A stretch of 5,991 nucleotides of DNA from assembly GCA_900753295.1 (NCBI GenBank), contig CAADYQ010000148.1, forward strand, positions 1 to 5,991, written 5' to 3'. A program made the translations under genes and the position numbers. Each line of letters opens with the position of its first letter. Position 1 is the first letter of the stretch. Source of the stretch: Clostridia bacterium (GTDB taxonomy: Bacteria > Bacillota > Clostridia > Oscillospirales > CAG-272). Shown here piece by piece: positions 5,429 to 5,991 of this stretch. The notes under the pieces are model-generated. The model made no database searches, was not told where the DNA came from, and saw nothing but the letters and a program-made list of their open reading frames with translations.

Positions 5429-5991
5429 GACGCTCACCCATATACATATGTCTGCAAAGGAGCGCCGTTCCCGCCGCGTTGTCGGCGGAAAAGCAAGGCT
5501 CCGCAAACCGGCAATCGCCCAGTGCCTCAAGATGTGCGCGGATACGCCGGTTGCTCATCACGCCGCCGGCAAAAACTATCGGCAGTTTGCCGTATACCTC
5601 GCGTGCGTCACGCGCCATCTGCGCAAGGACGGCGGCGATATAGTCCAGCAGATATGCCGCTATATCGCACGGCGGCACGCCGTCGGAAAGCAGCTTTTCG
5701 GTCTGGTTCTGCACGCCCGAAAGATTGCAAACGCAGTCCTTAACGGGGAGATGCGAGAATTTATACTTCTTTTCCGATTGCTCCGCCAACTTTTCAAGCG
5801 CCGGTCCGCACGGGAAGCGCAGACCGAGCATGACTCCGGCGCGATCGACCGCCTGACCTGCGTTGAGATCCCGCGTGCCTCCGATGACCGAGACCGAGAA
5901 TGCTCTGCCGGCATCGGCGCCGGGCGCTACGAGCAGCACCTCTGTCGTACCGCCCGAAACATGGAAGGCGATATGCCGCCCGCCTATCAGC
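5421..5991 (-). CDS. TsaD/Kae1-like paralog (ASKHA fold, 'O-sialoglycoprotein endopeptidase' family), C-terminal part
   Basis: The right edge cuts this gene; 189 residues and the stop are visible, perhaps 60% of a protein of about 310. It resembles TsaD/Kae1, the enzyme that transfers threonylcarbamoyl to tRNA A37, but as a diverged paralog. Numbering from the first visible residue, HVSGGTTE (10-17) replaces the usual SGGHT loop. GGTRDLNAGQAVDR (37-50) replaces the usual GET-D-A-GEAFDK segment. FPCGPALEKLA (59-69) matches the YPGGP segment, and FAGGVMSN (140-147) matches GGVAAN. ADNAAGTALL (169-178) keeps the aspartate that binds metal in TsaD. The HxxxH metal site would lie outside the window. 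A TsaD-like gene directly before xseA is recurrent in Clostridia. Its role is not established, and I would not call it tsaD or a peptidase. It overlaps xseA by 8 nt. Seven cysteines fall in the visible part (residues 62, 86, 88, 108, 160, 166 and 179), with no obvious metal-binding spacing. Confidence 0.82.
   Translation of the reverse strand, partial: LIGGRHIAFHVSGGTTEVLLVAPGADAGRAFSVSVIGGTRDLNAGQAVDRAGVMLGLRFPCGPALEKLAEQSEKKYKFSHLPVKDCVCNLSGVQNQTEKLLSDGVPPCDIAAYLLDYIAAVLAQMARDAREVYGKLPIVFAGGVMSNRRIRAHLEALGDCRFAEPCFSADNAAGTALLCRHMYMGERLG
5434..5438 (-). promoter_or_regulatory. Probable ribosome binding site of xseA
   Basis: GGTGA (minus strand) can pair with the 5' part of the anti-Shine-Dalgarno sequence and sits 5 nt before the TTG at 5428, inside the last codons of the upstream gene. 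The match is modest, so translation probably also depends on coupling with that gene. Confidence 0.4.

Noticed and set aside
5429..5530. Amino-terminal extension of XseA starting at ATG 5530
   Set aside because: These 34 codons overlap the TsaD-like gene in another frame and encode an arginine-rich tail unlike XseA. Family similarity begins after 5428.
1..5991. Search for CRISPR arrays, insertion sequences, tRNA or rRNA genes and riboswitches
   Set aside because: Genes cover almost the whole window with gaps of at most 42 nt, which leaves no room for such elements, and no repeated units were seen.

Overview
The window looks like an ordinary piece of chromosome from a moderately GC-rich member of the class Clostridia, perhaps an uncultured gut or anaerobic lineage. 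Three things point there: the gene order, purine-rich Shine-Dalgarno sites, and frequent TTG and GTG starts. The phylum-to-class placement rests on family resemblance and synteny recognised by eye; no database was searched, and genus cannot be told.

All supported genes lie on the minus strand and are read from high to low coordinates as one tightly packed transcription unit. In order of transcription they are: the C-terminal part of a TsaD/Kae1-like paralog (cut by the right edge), xseA and xseB (exonuclease VII large and small subunits), ispA (farnesyl diphosphate synthase type), tlyA (S4-domain rRNA 2'-O-methyltransferase family), nadK (NAD kinase), argR (arginine repressor) and the N-terminal half of recN (cut by the left edge). 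The junctions are 8-nt overlaps around xseA, then gaps of 9, 3, 42, 18 and 36 nt. No gene-free stretch reaches 50 bases. I see no promoter or rho-independent terminator, so both promoter and terminator probably lie outside the window.

The cluster mixes DNA repair (XseA, XseB, RecN), isoprenoid precursor synthesis (IspA), ribosome modification (TlyA), cofactor supply (NadK) and arginine control (ArgR). This mixture is a known conserved neighbourhood in Firmicutes and is not a dedicated pathway. Many relatives carry dxs between ispA and tlyA; here only 3 nt separate those two genes, so dxs is absent from this locus.

I found no mobile element, CRISPR array, RNA gene or anomalous insertion. The least understood item is the TsaD-like paralog at the upstream end. 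The remaining observations concern start-site choice, translational coupling and small departures from family norms. Nothing here amounts to a previously undescribed system.
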